From Pseudomonas hunanensis (GTDB lineage Bacteria > Pseudomonadota > Gammaproteobacteria > Pseudomonadales > Pseudomonadaceae): 64,000 bases of DNA. Made by a program: the position numbers and the translations under genes. The notes beneath the pieces are model-generated. The model was not told where the DNA came from. It saw only the letters and a list, made by a program, of their open reading frames with translations, and did no database searches. The stretch lies in NCBI RefSeq assembly GCF_013393325.1, contig NZ_QJRC01000070.1, positions 62,001-126,000 of the forward strand, given 5' to 3'. This document shows positions 26,757 through 35,743 of this stretch, piece by piece (positions within the stretch are counted from its first letter, which is position 1; each line of letters begins with the position of its first letter).

Positions 26757-26905
26757 CCCCACCCAGTCGGTACCACACGAATGGGTGGCAGCTGTACGCA
26801 GGGTGGTAAACCGGGTGAGAGATCTAAAACCCAGCAGGCACGAAGCCTCCTGCGAACAGCCGCCATGGACTGCCAAGATCTCTCTGAACCCGGGTTACCA
26901 CACCC
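26757..26905 (-). promoter_or_regulatory. structured leader with mutually exclusive pairings upstream of DUF6124 gene
   Basis: On the minus strand the leader holds a long stem: positions 26896-26876 pair with 26825-26801, including the perfect 9-bp GAGAGATCT/AGATCTCTC and ggtaacccgggt with accggtttacc-like partners (one mismatch). A second hairpin with core gcagg/cctgc lies in its loop (26832-26855). The segment read as TACCACCC (26808-26801) can instead pair with GTGTGGTA downstream (26778-26771). A ccaccc (26788-26783) can also pair with the GGGTGG next to the upstream start codon. This looks like an attenuator or translational switch, or a conserved palindrome; which is not shown by sequence alone. 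Confidence 0.55.
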
Positions 26906-27199
26906 GATCGCCAAGTTATTCGGCGACGGTTTAAGCCTAAGGGCAGAGGTTCCCGCTGAGAAGGTGACGGCAGAGGACGCGGGTCGTAGGATATTTCCGA
27001 AGCGGCCGGCTGGACAGCCATTTTGGTAATAATCAGAAAAGTCTGATCATTTAGAAGGCAACAGGAGGCGCATGCACAGCACGCGAGAAAAAGGGGGCTG
27101 CCTTGACCGTGCTGGTTTGGAAGCGTAGCGTTCCCTGTTCAGGTTGTACTGGTGCGCCGGCTGAGCTCAAGTTATCCGGGCGAGTACATCCTTACCATT
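26906..27199. other. 294-bp region without a credible gene, upstream of an orphan terminator
   Basis: No reading frame here resembles a protein. It contains a small hairpin atcaga-aaag-tctgat at 27032-27047, the sequence aacaggaggcgcatgc at 27060-27075 that looks like a ribosome site followed by a short frame, and a purine-rich agaaaaagggggctgcc near 27087. It is directly followed by a rho-independent terminator reading rightward, so it could encode a small RNA or be the remnant of a lost gene. I cannot name a known RNA family for it. Confidence 0.4.
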
Positions 27200-27227
27200 G
27201 AGGCCGCTTATGCGGCCTTTGTTTTTT
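27200..27227 (+). terminator. rho-independent terminator with no gene in front
   Basis: AGGCCGC-TTAT-GCGGCCT followed by TTGTTTTTT: a 7-bp GC-rich stem, a tetraloop and a T tract on the plus strand. The nearest rightward gene ahead (qor) ends 0.9 kb upstream, with the leftward DUF6124 gene between, so the terminator probably belongs to an unannotated rightward transcript. Confidence 0.85.
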
Positions 27228-27325
27228 CGGGTAGGTATGCCTACGCCCCCCAATCGATTTGGCGCACTACGCAGACCGCGTAATGGCAACCAAGCGCTTG
27301 CCTTGGTTTCTGTGGCGCTGCGTAA

Positions 27326-27547
27326 ATCGAGCGCCGCCCGCGCGGCGCATCGCGAGCTACGCTCGCTCCTACGTTTGTTTCGGGCCAATTATTCCTGTGC
27401 CATTTGCGCGCGGCCCCCATTGGCGCATGGCGCGATATCGTGTCGTACAAACAAGGCGGTCGCGCGCGCCTGTAACAGGCATGACTGGCCCAAAACAAAC
27501 GTAGGAGCGAGCGCAGCTCGCGATGCGGCGCGCGGGCGGCGCTCGAT
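27326..27547. repeat. inverted repeat with 62-bp arms (gagcgccgcccgc / ctcctacgtttgtt type)
   Basis: The left arm 27326-27387 and right arm 27486-27547 are reverse complements with three mismatches over 62 bp. Each arm contains atcgagcgccgcccgcgc followed by gcatcgcgagct and cgctcgctcctacgtttg. The loop of 98 bp has no gene. The arm includes gctcctac, a motif shared with the second REP family, so this is probably a longer relative. Frames through it give Arg/Ala-rich peptides that I reject as genes. A degenerate REP copy follows at 27594-27617. Confidence 0.85.
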
Positions 27548-27634
27548 CTCACAGGCAAAGAAAGCATCAAGGCTAACACCTGGGACATTGGCCCCCTGTG
27601 GGAGCGGGTCATCCGCCAGGCCTGTGGATAGGTA

Positions 27635-28192
27635 TCAGCCAGGCCGAACGACTTCGCCAGTAGCCAGGTTACGAATCACACTAGGGTTCTTCCGCCCACC
27701 CAGCGCCCCACCCAACACCAGGTCCAGCTGGCCATGGAAGTACTGCTCAACCCGCAACCGGGTCTTGGCCGCCGGGCGCCCGCCAGGGTTGCACGAGGTG
27801 GAAATCAGCGGCCCCACCAGCGCGCACAGTTCACGCACCTGCGGATGGTCACTGACCCGCAGCGCCACGGTGTCATGCTGCCCGGTCACCCATTCGGGCA
27901 ACAGTTCCTGGTGCGGCACCAGCCAGGTATTGGGCCCCGGCCAGGTGCTACCCATGCGCTCGATCCAGTCTTCGGGGAAGTCCTCGAACAGGAAGTCGAA
28001 CTGGCGGATGTTGTCGGCAATCAGGATCAGTCCTTTATCCACAGGCCGCGACTTGAGCGCCAGCAGGCGATACACCGCGTCCTCATTCCATGGATCGCAG
28101 CCAAGGCCCCAGACCGCTTCCGTCGGGTAGGCGATTACTGCGCCCGCCCGGATCTCACGTGCGGCTTGTTGCACACGAAAACTGCTCACCAT
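27635..28192 (-). CDS. tsaC: threonylcarbamoyl-AMP synthase
   Basis: Makes threonylcarbamoyl-AMP from threonine, bicarbonate and ATP for the t6A37 modification of ANN-decoding tRNAs. The 185-residue protein has the YrdC-fold motifs [14 protein letters not shown] near the N-terminus, [13 protein letters not shown] (the KxR nucleotide site), and [25 protein letters not shown]. The length matches TsaC (E. coli 190), without the Sua5 C-terminal domain. The ATG at 28192 was chosen. It follows dprA by 42 bp on the same strand. An exact DnaA box (28035-28043) lies inside the gene. Confidence 0.95.
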   Translation of the reverse strand: MVSSFRVQQAAREIRAGAVIAYPTEAVWGLGCDPWNEDAVYRLLALKSRPVDKGLILIADNIRQFDFLFEDFPEDWIERMGSTWPGPNTWLVPHQELLPEWVTGQHDTVALRVSDHPQVRELCALVGPLISTSCNPGGRPAAKTRLRVEQYFHGQLDLVLGGALGGRKNPSVIRNLATGEVVRPG

Positions 28193-28234
28193 TGCTGTTT
28201 CTCCGCCTCTATACCTTGCATGTGAGCAGTGTAC

Positions 28235-29332
28235 TTAGCCCGCGCGGGCAAACCAACGCCCGGCTTCATTGCTGACCCGGCCGTCCAGCTCCAGCTCGGT
28301 CAGCTGCGCCAGTACCTCGGCCAACGGCAGCTCGCTGCAGTGCGCCAGGCTTTCGCTGGTTTGCGGTGCTGCATGCAGCAGGGCAAGCAGGGGATGCTCG
28401 AACCTGTCCACAACTGCAGGCGGCAGGTTCTGCCAACCCTTCAGGCTTTCCAGGATCTGCTCCACACTTTCCACCAGCAGCGCCCCATCACGGATCAGCT
28501 GGTGACAGCCCTTGGCCCCCGGGTGGTGAATGGAACCCGGAATGGCATACACCTCGCGGCCTTGCTCGGCCGCCAGGCGCGCCGTGATGAGCGAGCCGCT
28601 GGCCAGGCTGGCCTCGACCACCAACACCCCCAGCGACAAGCCGCTGATGATGCGATTGCGCCGTGGGAAATTGCCGGGCAGTGGCCCGGCATCCAGCGGA
28701 TACTCGGAAACCAGCGCACTGCCATTGTCGATCATCGCCTGCGCAAGCTCATGATGGCGCTGTGGATAAAGTTTTTGCAGCCCCGTACCGAGCACGGCAA
28801 TCGTGCACCCACCGGCCTGCAACGCGGCCCGATGAGCGGCACCGTCGACACCTACCGCCAGCCCGCTGGTAATGGTGAAACCGGCTTGTGCGAGATAGCG
28901 GGAAAATGCCCGGGCAGTGTCGAGCGCCGGGGGTGTAGCACGTCTGCTGCCCACGATGGCCAGCTGAGGGCGGTCGAGCAAGGCCGGTTCACCCGCAACG
29001 AAAAGCAGCGGCGGGGCATCGTCGGTTTCTGCCAGCAAGGCAGGGTAGCCAGGGTCGTCCCACATCAGCAAATGCTGGCCCGGGCGCTCTAACCAGGCCA
29101 TTGCGGCCAGCGCCCCATCTCGTACCTCGGCACTGCGCCGGGCATCGATGGTGGCTTGCGGGATGCCCAACGCTCGCCAGGCCGCACCGGGCGCACTGAG
29201 CGCGCAAGAGGCACTGCCGAAGGCATCGAGCAAGGTGCGAAAACGTCGCAGTCCTGTCTCGGGCAGGCGATGCAGACGTAATCGCGCCTCAAGTTCGGCA
29301 GGCGGGCAGAGCGACGAATGGTAACGGGGCAT
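28235..29332 (-). CDS. dprA: DNA-processing protein DprA (Smf)
   Basis: Protects incoming single-stranded DNA and loads RecA during natural transformation. The 365-residue protein has a short N-terminal SAM-like region, the Rossmann-like DprA core (LAIVGSRRATPPALDTARAF at about residues 130-150, then TSGLAVGVDGAAHRAAL and FPRRNRIISGLSLGVLVVEA) and a C-terminal winged-helix domain (LLALLHAAPQTSESLAHCS). ATG at 29332 with AAGGA upstream; an ATG at 29362 is a weaker alternative. The gene is intact. Confidence 0.95.
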   Translation of the reverse strand: MPRYHSSLCPPAELEARLRLHRLPETGLRRFRTLLDAFGSASCALSAPGAAWRALGIPQATIDARRSAEVRDGALAAMAWLERPGQHLLMWDDPGYPALLAETDDAPPLLFVAGEPALLDRPQLAIVGSRRATPPALDTARAFSRYLAQAGFTITSGLAVGVDGAAHRAALQAGGCTIAVLGTGLQKLYPQRHHELAQAMIDNGSALVSEYPLDAGPLPGNFPRRNRIISGLSLGVLVVEASLASGSLITARLAAEQGREVYAIPGSIHHPGAKGCHQLIRDGALLVESVEQILESLKGWQNLPPAVVDRFEHPLLALLHAAPQTSESLAHCSELPLAEVLAQLTELELDGRVSNEAGRWFARAG

Positions 29333-29538
29333 GAGGATCGTCCTTGATCGAAACAGGGCCATTTACGTGGCACAACCTGTGGATAACTCTGTGAGTAACA
29401 CTTTGAAAAGCTGTCCATTGATTGGGGGCTATCAAGCCCATAGACACCCTAGACGAGCTTGCCAGGTGCCGAAATGCCCGTTTCCCTTTATTATGTGTGC
29501 TCAGTTTTCAACCGAACGCACAGTGACTGCCTGACCTT

Positions 29539-30045
29539 ATGGCCATCTTGAACATTCTCGAATTCCCGGACCCGCGCCTGCGCACTATCGCCAAACCGGT
29601 GACGGAGTTCGACGACGCCCTGCGTCAGCTGATCGACGACATGTTTGAAACCATGTACGAAGCCCCTGGTATCGGCCTGGCCGCCACCCAGGTCAACGTG
29701 CACCTGCAGGTCGTGGTCATGGACCTCAGCGAAGACCGCAGCGAGCCGCGCGTCTTCATCAACCCCACGGTCGAAGAACTCACCCACGACATGGGCCAGT
29801 ACCAGGAAGGTTGCCTGTCGGTGCCCGGCTTCTACGAGAACGTCGACCGCCCGCTGCGTGTTCGGGTCAAGGCCCAGGACCGCGACGGCAAGCCGTTCGA
29901 GCTGGAATGCGAAGGCCTGTTGGCGGTGTGCGTGCAGCACGAATTCGATCACCTCAACGGCAAGCTGTTCGTTGACTACCTGTCGCAGCTCAAACGCGAC
30001 CGGATCAAGAAGAAACTGGAAAAGCAGCACCGCCAGCAAGCCTGA
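29539..30045 (+). CDS. def: peptide deformylase
   Basis: Removes the formyl group from nascent proteins at the ribosome. The 168-residue iron enzyme has all three motifs: GIGLAAT (44-50), EGCLS (90-94, Cys92 ligand) and HEFDH (134-138, His134, Glu135, His138). ATG at 29539 follows a weak purine stretch. An intrinsic terminator lies between def and fmt (30060-30091), unusual for this pair which is normally one operon. The gap from dprA to def is 206 bp, without the LysM gene I expected there. Confidence 0.97.
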   Translation: MAILNILEFPDPRLRTIAKPVTEFDDALRQLIDDMFETMYEAPGIGLAATQVNVHLQVVVMDLSEDRSEPRVFINPTVEELTHDMGQYQEGCLSVPGFYENVDRPLRVRVKAQDRDGKPFELECEGLLAVCVQHEFDHLNGKLFVDYLSQLKRDRIKKKLEKQHRQQA

Positions 30046-30059
30046 TCCCCACCTTCCAG

Positions 30060-30091
30060 AAGGCTTGCTCCGGCAAGCCTTTTTCTTTTTT
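30060..30091 (+). terminator. intrinsic terminator between def and fmt
   Basis: AAGGCTTGC-TCCG-GCAAGCCTT followed by TTTCTTTTTT: a perfect 9-bp stem with a pyrimidine-rich tail starting 15 bp after the def stop and ending 15 bp before the fmt start. It could end def transcripts or act as partial attenuation of the downstream genes. Confidence 0.87.
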
Positions 30092-30105
30092 GAAGCGAGA
30101 ACTCC

Positions 30106-31038
30106 ATGCGCATCGTCTTTGCAGGCACTCCAGAGTTTGCCGCCGAACACCTCAAGGCCCTGCTCGACAGCCCCTACGAGATCGTGGCCGTCTACACCCA
30201 GCCCGACCGCCCAGCCGGCCGTGGCCAGAAGCTCATGCCAAGTGCGGTCAAGGCACTGGCCGTGGCCCATGACATCCCGGTGTTCCAGCCGCAGACCCTG
30301 CGCAACGCCGATGCCCAGGCCGAACTGGCCGCATTGAAGCCAGACCTGATGGTGGTGGTCGCCTACGGCCTGATCCTGCCGCAGGCGGTGCTGGATATCC
30401 CGCGCCTGGGCTGCATCAACAGCCACGCTTCTCTGCTGCCACGCTGGCGCGGTGCGGCACCGATCCAGCGCGCCGTGGAAGCCGGCGACGCCGAGAGCGG
30501 CGTAACCGTGATGCGTATGGAAGCTGGCCTGGACACCGGCCCGATGCTGCTCAAGGTCGTCACCCCGATCAGTGCCGACGACACCGGCGGCACCTTGCAC
30601 GACCGCCTGGCCGAGATGGGCCCGCCTGCCGTCGTACAGGCCATCGCCGGCCTGGCCGACGGCTCGCTGCAAGGTGAAGTACAGGATGATGCCCTGGCGA
30701 CCTACGCACACAAACTGAACAAGGACGAGGCGCGCATCGACTGGAGCCGCCCGGCCGTCGAGCTGGAGCGCCTGATCCGCGCCTTCAACCCGTGGCCCGT
30801 GTGCCACAGCACCCTCGATGGCGAAAGCGTGAAGGTGCTGGCCGCCAACTTGTCCACAGGCAAGGGCGCCCCGGGCGAAATCCTTTCCGCCAGCAAGGAC
30901 GGTCTCGTCGTTGCTTGCGGTGACCAGGCGCTGAGCCTGACCCGCCTGCAATTGCCTGGCGGCAAGGCGCTGAGCTTCAGCGACCTGTTCAACAGCCGCC
31001 GCGAGAAGTTCGCCGCCGGCAAGGTGCTGGGCCAATGA
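30106..31038 (+). CDS. fmt: methionyl-tRNA formyltransferase
   Basis: Formylates initiator Met-tRNA using 10-formyltetrahydrofolate. The 310-residue protein has the catalytic Asn105/His107 of [18 protein letters not shown], the second catalytic Asp in the LDTGPM segment, and a C-terminal OB domain (from about residue 210). ATG at 30106 has a GAAGCGAGAA-like leader. The end overlaps rsmB by four bases. It may be transcribed from its own promoter because a terminator precedes it. Confidence 0.97.
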   Translation: MRIVFAGTPEFAAEHLKALLDSPYEIVAVYTQPDRPAGRGQKLMPSAVKALAVAHDIPVFQPQTLRNADAQAELAALKPDLMVVVAYGLILPQAVLDIPRLGCINSHASLLPRWRGAAPIQRAVEAGDAESGVTVMRMEAGLDTGPMLLKVVTPISADDTGGTLHDRLAEMGPPAVVQAIAGLADGSLQGEVQDDALATYAHKLNKDEARIDWSRPAVELERLIRAFNPWPVCHSTLDGESVKVLAANLSTGKGAPGEILSASKDGLVVACGDQALSLTRLQLPGGKALSFSDLFNSRREKFAAGKVLGQ

Positions 31039-32345
31039 ACCCACGCCTCGCTGCCGCCCGTGCCCTTGCCGCTGTGCTTAGCGGCAAGGCCTCGCTGAAC
31101 AGCTCGCTGCCGGCCCAACTGGACAAGGTCGACGAACGCGACCGTGGCCTGACCCAGGACCTGGCGTTCGGCACCGCGCGCTGGCAACCACGCCTCGACC
31201 TGCTGGCCGCCCAACTGCTGCAAAAGCCCTTCAAGGCCGCCGACGCCGATGTTCAGGCGCTGCTGCTGGTTGGCCTGTACCAGCTGTTCTACACCCGCAT
31301 TCCGGCCCACGCCGCCATCGGCGAAACCGTGGGCTGTGCCGACAAGCTGAAGAAGCCATGGGCCAAGGGCCTGCTCAATGCCGTGCTGCGCCGTGCCCAG
31401 CGCGAAGGCGAGGAACTGCTCGCCAGCATGGAGCGCGACCCAGTGGTGCGTACCGCCCACCCGCGCTGGCTGCAGAAGGCGCTGAAAGCGTTCTGGCCCG
31501 AGCAATGGGAAGCCATCTGCGCCGCCAACAACGCCCACCCGCCGATGATTCTGCGGGTCAACCGCCGTCACCACAGCCGCGATGCCTACCTGGCACTGCT
31601 GGCCGAAGCGGGCATTGGCGCCAGCGCCTGCCAGTACAGCCGTGACGGCATCGTGCTGGCCGAGGCCTGTGACGTGCGCGGCTTGCCAGGCTTCGCCGAG
31701 GGCTGGGTGAGTGTGCAGGACGAAGCCGCGCAGCTGTCCGCCGACCTGCTCGAACTGGCCCCCGGCCAGCGCGTGCTGGACGCCTGCTGCGCACCGGGCG
31801 GCAAAACCTGCCACTTGCTGGAGGCCGAAGCCGGCCTGGCCCACGTCGTGGCCATCGACCTCGAAGCCAAACGCCTGATCCGCGTGCGCGAAAACCTCGA
31901 CCGCCTCAAGCTCGACGCCGAGCTGATCGCCTGCGATGCCCGCGACACCGCCAGCTGGTGGGATGGCAAACCGTTCCAGCGCATCCTGCTCGACGCGCCA
32001 TGCTCGGCCACCGGCGTGATCCGCCGTCACCCAGACATCAAGCTGACCCGCCAGGCCGACGACATCCCGGCCCTGGCAGCGCTGCAAGGCGAGCTGCTCG
32101 ACGCCCTGTGGCCAACCCTGGAAGTAGGCGGCATGCTGTTGTACGCCACCTGCTCCAGCCTGCCGACCGAGAACACCGAAGTAATCGACGCTTTCCTCGC
32201 CCGCACCCCAGGTGCCCGTGAGCTGGACCTGGCCACCGAGGCCGGCCTGCGCCAGCCCCACGGCCGCCAGTTGCTGGCCCAGGAAGGCGGCCACGACGGC
32301 TTCTACTATGCCAAGCTGATCAAGATCGCCGCCTCACGCGGATAA
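31035..32345 (+). CDS. rsmB: 16S rRNA m5C967 methyltransferase
   Basis: Methylates cytosine 967 of 16S rRNA. The 436-residue protein has an N-terminal NusB-like domain (residues 1-140) and a SAM methyltransferase domain with [10 protein letters not shown] (about 255), [15 protein letters not shown] (Cys near 323) and [14 protein letters not shown] (Cys near 372), the two catalytic cysteines of m5C enzymes. ATG at 31035 overlaps the fmt stop. It is the third gene of the def-fmt-rsmB-trkA group familiar in gammaproteobacteria. Confidence 0.97.
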   Translation: MNPRLAAARALAAVLSGKASLNSSLPAQLDKVDERDRGLTQDLAFGTARWQPRLDLLAAQLLQKPFKAADADVQALLLVGLYQLFYTRIPAHAAIGETVGCADKLKKPWAKGLLNAVLRRAQREGEELLASMERDPVVRTAHPRWLQKALKAFWPEQWEAICAANNAHPPMILRVNRRHHSRDAYLALLAEAGIGASACQYSRDGIVLAEACDVRGLPGFAEGWVSVQDEAAQLSADLLELAPGQRVLDACCAPGGKTCHLLEAEAGLAHVVAIDLEAKRLIRVRENLDRLKLDAELIACDARDTASWWDGKPFQRILLDAPCSATGVIRRHPDIKLTRQADDIPALAALQGELLDALWPTLEVGGMLLYATCSSLPTENTEVIDAFLARTPGARELDLATEAGLRQPHGRQLLAQEGGHDGFYYAKLIKIAASRG

Positions 32346-32368
32346 GCACACAGGGTAGGGAGTAGCGG

Positions 32369-33742
32369 ATGAAGATCATCATCCTTGGCGCAGGGCAGGT
32401 AGGCGGTACGCTGGCAGAGCACCTGGCCAGCGAAGCGAACGACATTACCGTGGTCGATACAGACGGCGACCGCCTGCGCGACCTCGGCGATCGCCTGGAC
32501 ATCCGTACCGTGCAGGGCCGCGGCTCGCTGCCGACGGTGCTGCGCCAGGCCGGTGCCGACGACGCCGACATGCTGGTGGCGGTCACCAACAGCGACGAAA
32601 CCAACATGGTCGCCTGCCAGGTGGCCTATTCGTTGTTCCACACCCCGACCAAGATCGCCCGGGTGCGTGAATCGTCCTACCTGACCCGCGAAGAGCTGTT
32701 CGACAACGACCACATCCCGGTGGACGTGCTGATCAGCCCCGAGCAGGTGGTGACCAACTACATCAAGCGCCTGATCGAACACCCAGGCTCGCTGCAAGTA
32801 ATCGACTTCGCCGAAGGAAAGGCCCAGTTGGTGGCGGTAAAGGCCTACTACGGCGGCCCGCTGGTCGGCCAGCAACTGCGCCAGATACGTGCGCACATGC
32901 CCAACGTCGACACCCGCGTGGCGGCCATCTTCCGCCGCGACCGGCCGATCACTCCGCGTGGCGACACAGTGATCGAGGCTGACGACGAAGTGTTCTTCAT
33001 CGCCGCCAAAAAGGACATTCGCGCCGTGATGGGCGAACTGCGGCGCATCGACGAAACCAACAAGCGCATTGTCATCGCCGGCGGCGGGCAGATCGGCGAG
33101 CGTCTGGCCGAAGCCATCGAAAGCCGCTACCAGGTGAAGATCATCGAGATGAGCCCGGCCCGTTGCCGGCACCTGTCCGATACCCTGGAAAGCACTGTGG
33201 TGCTCCAGGGCAGTGCCTCGGACAAGGACCTGATGCTCGAAGAGAACATCGCCGATGCCGATATTTTCCTGGCCCTGACCAACGACGACGAAGCCAACAT
33301 CATGTCGTCGCTGCTGGCCAAGCGCCTGGGTGCGGGCAAGGTGATGACTATCATCAACAACCCGGCCTATGTCGACCTGGTGCAGGGCGGCGATATCGAC
33401 ATCGCCATCAGCCCGCAGCTGGCAACCATCGGCACCCTGCTGGCGCACGTGCGCCGGGGCGACATCGTCAGCGTGCATTCGCTGCGCCGCGGCGCGGCCG
33501 AGGCCATCGAGGCCGTGGCGCACGGGGATTCGAAGTCGAGCAAGGTGGTCGGCAAGGCCATCGAAGACATCGCCCTGCCACCGGGTACCACGATCGGTGC
33601 GATCATCCGTGACGAAGAAGTGATGATCGCCCACGACGACACCATGATCGAATCGGGGGACCATGTGATCCTGTTCGTTGTGGATAAAAAGCATATTCGC
33701 GATGTGGAAAAGCTGTTCCACGTCGGCTTGAGTTTCTTCTAG
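32369..33742 (+). CDS. trkA: Trk potassium uptake regulatory subunit TrkA
   Basis: Cytoplasmic NAD(H)-binding regulator of the TrkH/TrkG potassium channel. The 457-residue protein is a duplicated RCK unit: first RCK_N ([19 protein letters not shown], residues 1-120) and RCK_C, then second RCK_N starting about residue 233 ([19 protein letters not shown]) and second RCK_C. ATG at 32369 follows GGGAG. Exact DnaA box 33679-33687 lies near its end. A small TPR gene follows after 11 bp. Confidence 0.97.
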   Translation: MKIIILGAGQVGGTLAEHLASEANDITVVDTDGDRLRDLGDRLDIRTVQGRGSLPTVLRQAGADDADMLVAVTNSDETNMVACQVAYSLFHTPTKIARVRESSYLTREELFDNDHIPVDVLISPEQVVTNYIKRLIEHPGSLQVIDFAEGKAQLVAVKAYYGGPLVGQQLRQIRAHMPNVDTRVAAIFRRDRPITPRGDTVIEADDEVFFIAAKKDIRAVMGELRRIDETNKRIVIAGGGQIGERLAEAIESRYQVKIIEMSPARCRHLSDTLESTVVLQGSASDKDLMLEENIADADIFLALTNDDEANIMSSLLAKRLGAGKVMTIINNPAYVDLVQGGDIDIAISPQLATIGTLLAHVRRGDIVSVHSLRRGAAEAIEAVAHGDSKSSKVVGKAIEDIALPPGTTIGAIIRDEEVMIAHDDTMIESGDHVILFVVDKKHIRDVEKLFHVGLSFF

Positions 33743-33753
33743 GAGAAGAGGGC

Positions 33754-34062
33754 ATGCGCGAATCGCTGGAGAAGATGCTGGCCAAGGGTGTGGATAACCC
33801 GCTGCTCAGGTTTGGGCTGGGCAAGGCTTGGCTGGATGAAGGCAACGGCGTTGAAGCGGCGGTGCACCTGGCGCGCTGTGTTGAGCAGGACCCGAAATAT
33901 TCCGCAGCGTGGAAGCTGCTGGGCAAGGCGTATCAGTTGCAGGGTGACCTGACGGCAGCACGCAAGGCCTGGGAAGACGGAATCGTGGCGGCGCAGGCCC
34001 ATGGGGACAAGCAGGCCGAGAAAGAGATGACCGTGTTCCTCAAGAAGCTCAACAAGGTCTGA
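33754..34062 (+). CDS. small tetratricopeptide repeat protein
   Basis: A 102-residue soluble protein with about two TPR units (GKAWLDEGNGVEAAVHLARC and LLGKAYQLQGDLTAARKAWE, each with the W/L-G-A-P spacing) and a C-terminal helix ending KKLNKV. It lies 11 bp after trkA with GGAGAAGAGG before the ATG, so it is probably co-transcribed. The role is unknown; TPR repeats mediate protein contacts. Exact DnaA box 33789-33797 lies in its 5' part. The stop is directly followed by a hairpin/REP composite. Confidence 0.87.
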   Translation: MRESLEKMLAKGVDNPLLRFGLGKAWLDEGNGVEAAVHLARCVEQDPKYSAAWKLLGKAYQLQGDLTAARKAWEDGIVAAQAHGDKQAEKEMTVFLKKLNKV

Positions 34063-34070
34063 GATTGTCT

Positions 34071-34172
34071 GGGCTGCTTTGCAGCCCATCGCGACACAAG
34101 GCCGCTCCTACAGGTGACCGCCATCCTTTGTAGGAGCGGCCTTGTGTCGCGAAAGGGGCGCAAAGCGCCCCC
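34071..34172. repeat. long inverted repeat of the ggccgctcctacagg type with hairpin ends
   Basis: Left arm 34071-34117: hairpin gggctgctttgcagccc, then atcgcgacacaaggccgctc ctacagg. Right arm 34127-34172: tttgtaggagcggccttgtg tcgcga, then hairpin ggggcgcaaagcgcccc. It separates the convergent TPR and acyltransferase genes and has the same composition as 23294-23413. On both sides, the gene's TGA stop is followed by GATTGTCTGGG or GATTTTTGGG. Confidence 0.87.
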
Positions 34173-34179
34173 AAAAATC

Positions 34180-35067
34180 TCAATACCAGCGCGGCTCGCC
34201 AGCCGGTCGCTTCTTGAAGCGCTTCATGCTCCACATGTACTGGCTCGGGTACTCGCGCACATAGCGTTCGACTACCTTACTCATCGCCGCCGCCGACACG
34301 TTGACGTCGGTGCTGTACATCTCCTCGGGCGCCGCCTCCAGAAACACCTTGAAGCCCGAACCATCCGGCAGCCGCAGCGCATGCAGAAACACCCCCACCG
34401 CCTTGCCACCCGCCAGCATGTTAGGCACGAACTTGCTGGTCAGCGCCTGGGTGCCCAGGAACGGCACGAACACCCCTGCCGATTCCGCAGGCTCCGGGTC
34501 GGCAGGAATGCCCACCTGGCCACCGCGGCGCACTTCCTTGATCACGCTGAGGATGCCTTCCTTGGTCGAAGGCGCCACGCGGTTGCCCATCTGCACGCGC
34601 TGCTCGCGCAGCAGGTCATCCACCGCCTTCAGCTTTGGCGGGCGGTAGAAGATGATTGGTTTGCACTGGTTACAGTAGAAGTGGTTCAGCACTTCCCAGT
34701 TGCCCAGGTGGCTGGTAATACCCACCACGCCCTTGCCCGAAGCCAGGGCCTGCTCCAGCACTTCCAGGCCGTGCACTTCCTTGACCAGCTCCAGCGAACG
34801 CTGCGGCGGCCAGATCCAGGCACAGGCACTTTCGACAAAGGATTTGCCGATATCCCGCAGCGCCTGGCCAACCAGCTGCTCACGGGCAACCGGGTCCATC
34901 TCGGGGAAACACTTGGCCAGGTTGATCCGCACCACGTTGCGCGAACCGTTGGGGACTTTCCACATCAGCCAGCCAATACCCGCGCCGACGCGCTGTACAG
35001 CGCCCCAGGGCAGCTTGGCAAACAGGCGCAGCACCCCGACCATCAGGGCGCCCTTGAACTTTTCCAC
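34180..35067 (-). CDS. htrB: lipid A biosynthesis lauroyl acyltransferase
   Basis: Transfers a secondary acyl chain to lipid A at the inner membrane. The 295-residue LpxL/HtrB-family protein starts with an amphipathic/hydrophobic segment (GALMVGVLRLFAKLPWGAVQ), then has the H-x4-E acyltransferase motif in SHLGNWEVLNHF, and PADPEPAESAGVFVPFLG later. GTG at 35067 follows AAGGA. The much longer frame upstream to 35331 is antisense to tag and not used. The family has several paralogues in Pseudomonas; which acyl chain is added cannot be told. Confidence 0.9.
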   Translation of the reverse strand: MEKFKGALMVGVLRLFAKLPWGAVQRVGAGIGWLMWKVPNGSRNVVRINLAKCFPEMDPVAREQLVGQALRDIGKSFVESACAWIWPPQRSLELVKEVHGLEVLEQALASGKGVVGITSHLGNWEVLNHFYCNQCKPIIFYRPPKLKAVDDLLREQRVQMGNRVAPSTKEGILSVIKEVRRGGQVGIPADPEPAESAGVFVPFLGTQALTSKFVPNMLAGGKAVGVFLHALRLPDGSGFKVFLEAAPEEMYSTDVNVSAAAMSKVVERYVREYPSQYMWSMKRFKKRPAGEPRWY

Positions 35068-35108
35068 AGGCGAATTCCTTATTTCAGCAAGGCGCGCATT
35101 GTAACCCC

Positions 35109-35660
35109 TCAGCGCAACAAGGCGGCGTAGCGATCGCAATCGGTGGTGTGGTCCATGACCATGCCGGTGGCCTGCATGAAGGCGTAGCAGATGGTCGGGC
35201 CGACGAAGGTGAAACCGGCCTTCTGCAGGGCCTTGCTCATGGCCGTGGCTTCGTCGGTGACAGCCGGCACTTCGCCGCGCCCCTTGAAGTGGTTGATCTT
35301 CGGCTCGCCGCCGACGAACGACCACAGCCATTGCGCAGGGTTATCCACAGCCAGCCAGGCTTGCGCGTTGCGCCGCGCAGCCTTGAGCTTGAGGCGATTG
35401 CGAATGATGCCGGCATCTTGCATCAGTTCTTCGATGCGTTCGTCGCTCATGGCGGCCAGTTTCACCGGGTCGAAGCCGTACATCACCTGGCGATAACGCT
35501 CGCGTTTGCGCAAAACGGTGATCCACGAAAGCCCGGCCTGGAACCCTTCGAGCAAAAGCATCTCGAAGAGCAACGCCGGGTCACGCTGGGGCGTTCCCCA
35601 TTCCTGGTCATGGTAGGCCTGGTACAACGGATCGTCGGTACACCAAAAGCAGCGTGGCAT
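35109..35660 (-). CDS. tag: DNA-3-methyladenine glycosylase I
   Basis: Excises 3-methyladenine from alkylated DNA. The 183-residue protein has the zinc-binding residues of Tag (Cys4 and His17 in CFWCTDDPLYQAYHDQEWG, His175 and Cys179 in DHTTDCDR) and the catalytic-pocket EGFQAGLSWITVLRKRERY. ATG at 35660 follows AAGGAG-like purines. It is divergent from glyQ. An exact DnaA box (35341-35349) lies inside the gene. Confidence 0.96.
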   Translation of the reverse strand: MPRCFWCTDDPLYQAYHDQEWGTPQRDPALLFEMLLLEGFQAGLSWITVLRKRERYRQVMYGFDPVKLAAMSDERIEELMQDAGIIRNRLKLKAARRNAQAWLAVDNPAQWLWSFVGGEPKINHFKGRGEVPAVTDEATAMSKALQKAGFTFVGPTICYAFMQATGMVMDHTTDCDRYAALLR

Positions 35661-35743
35661 AAGGCTCCAATGAGTAGAGGGCGAGGCGAATCAGGTTATA
35701 CTCCCGCTCTTTACATCCGCATCCCCAGATACAGGTGAATTTC

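Noticed and set aside
26712..27029. A 105-codon rightward frame through the DUF6124 leader
   Set aside because: It runs through the palindromic leader, has no ribosome site, and resembles no protein known to me.
27241..27612. A 123-codon leftward frame and the overlapping rightward frames in the 27.2-27.6 kb repeat
   Set aside because: They are built from the 62-bp inverted repeat arms and give Arg/Ala-rich peptides (for example RSSAARAPHRELRSLL) on both strands, a sign of repeat translation rather than a gene.
29491..31044. A 517-codon leftward frame over def and fmt
   Set aside because: Antisense shadow of two certain genes, without a ribosome site or recognisable motif.
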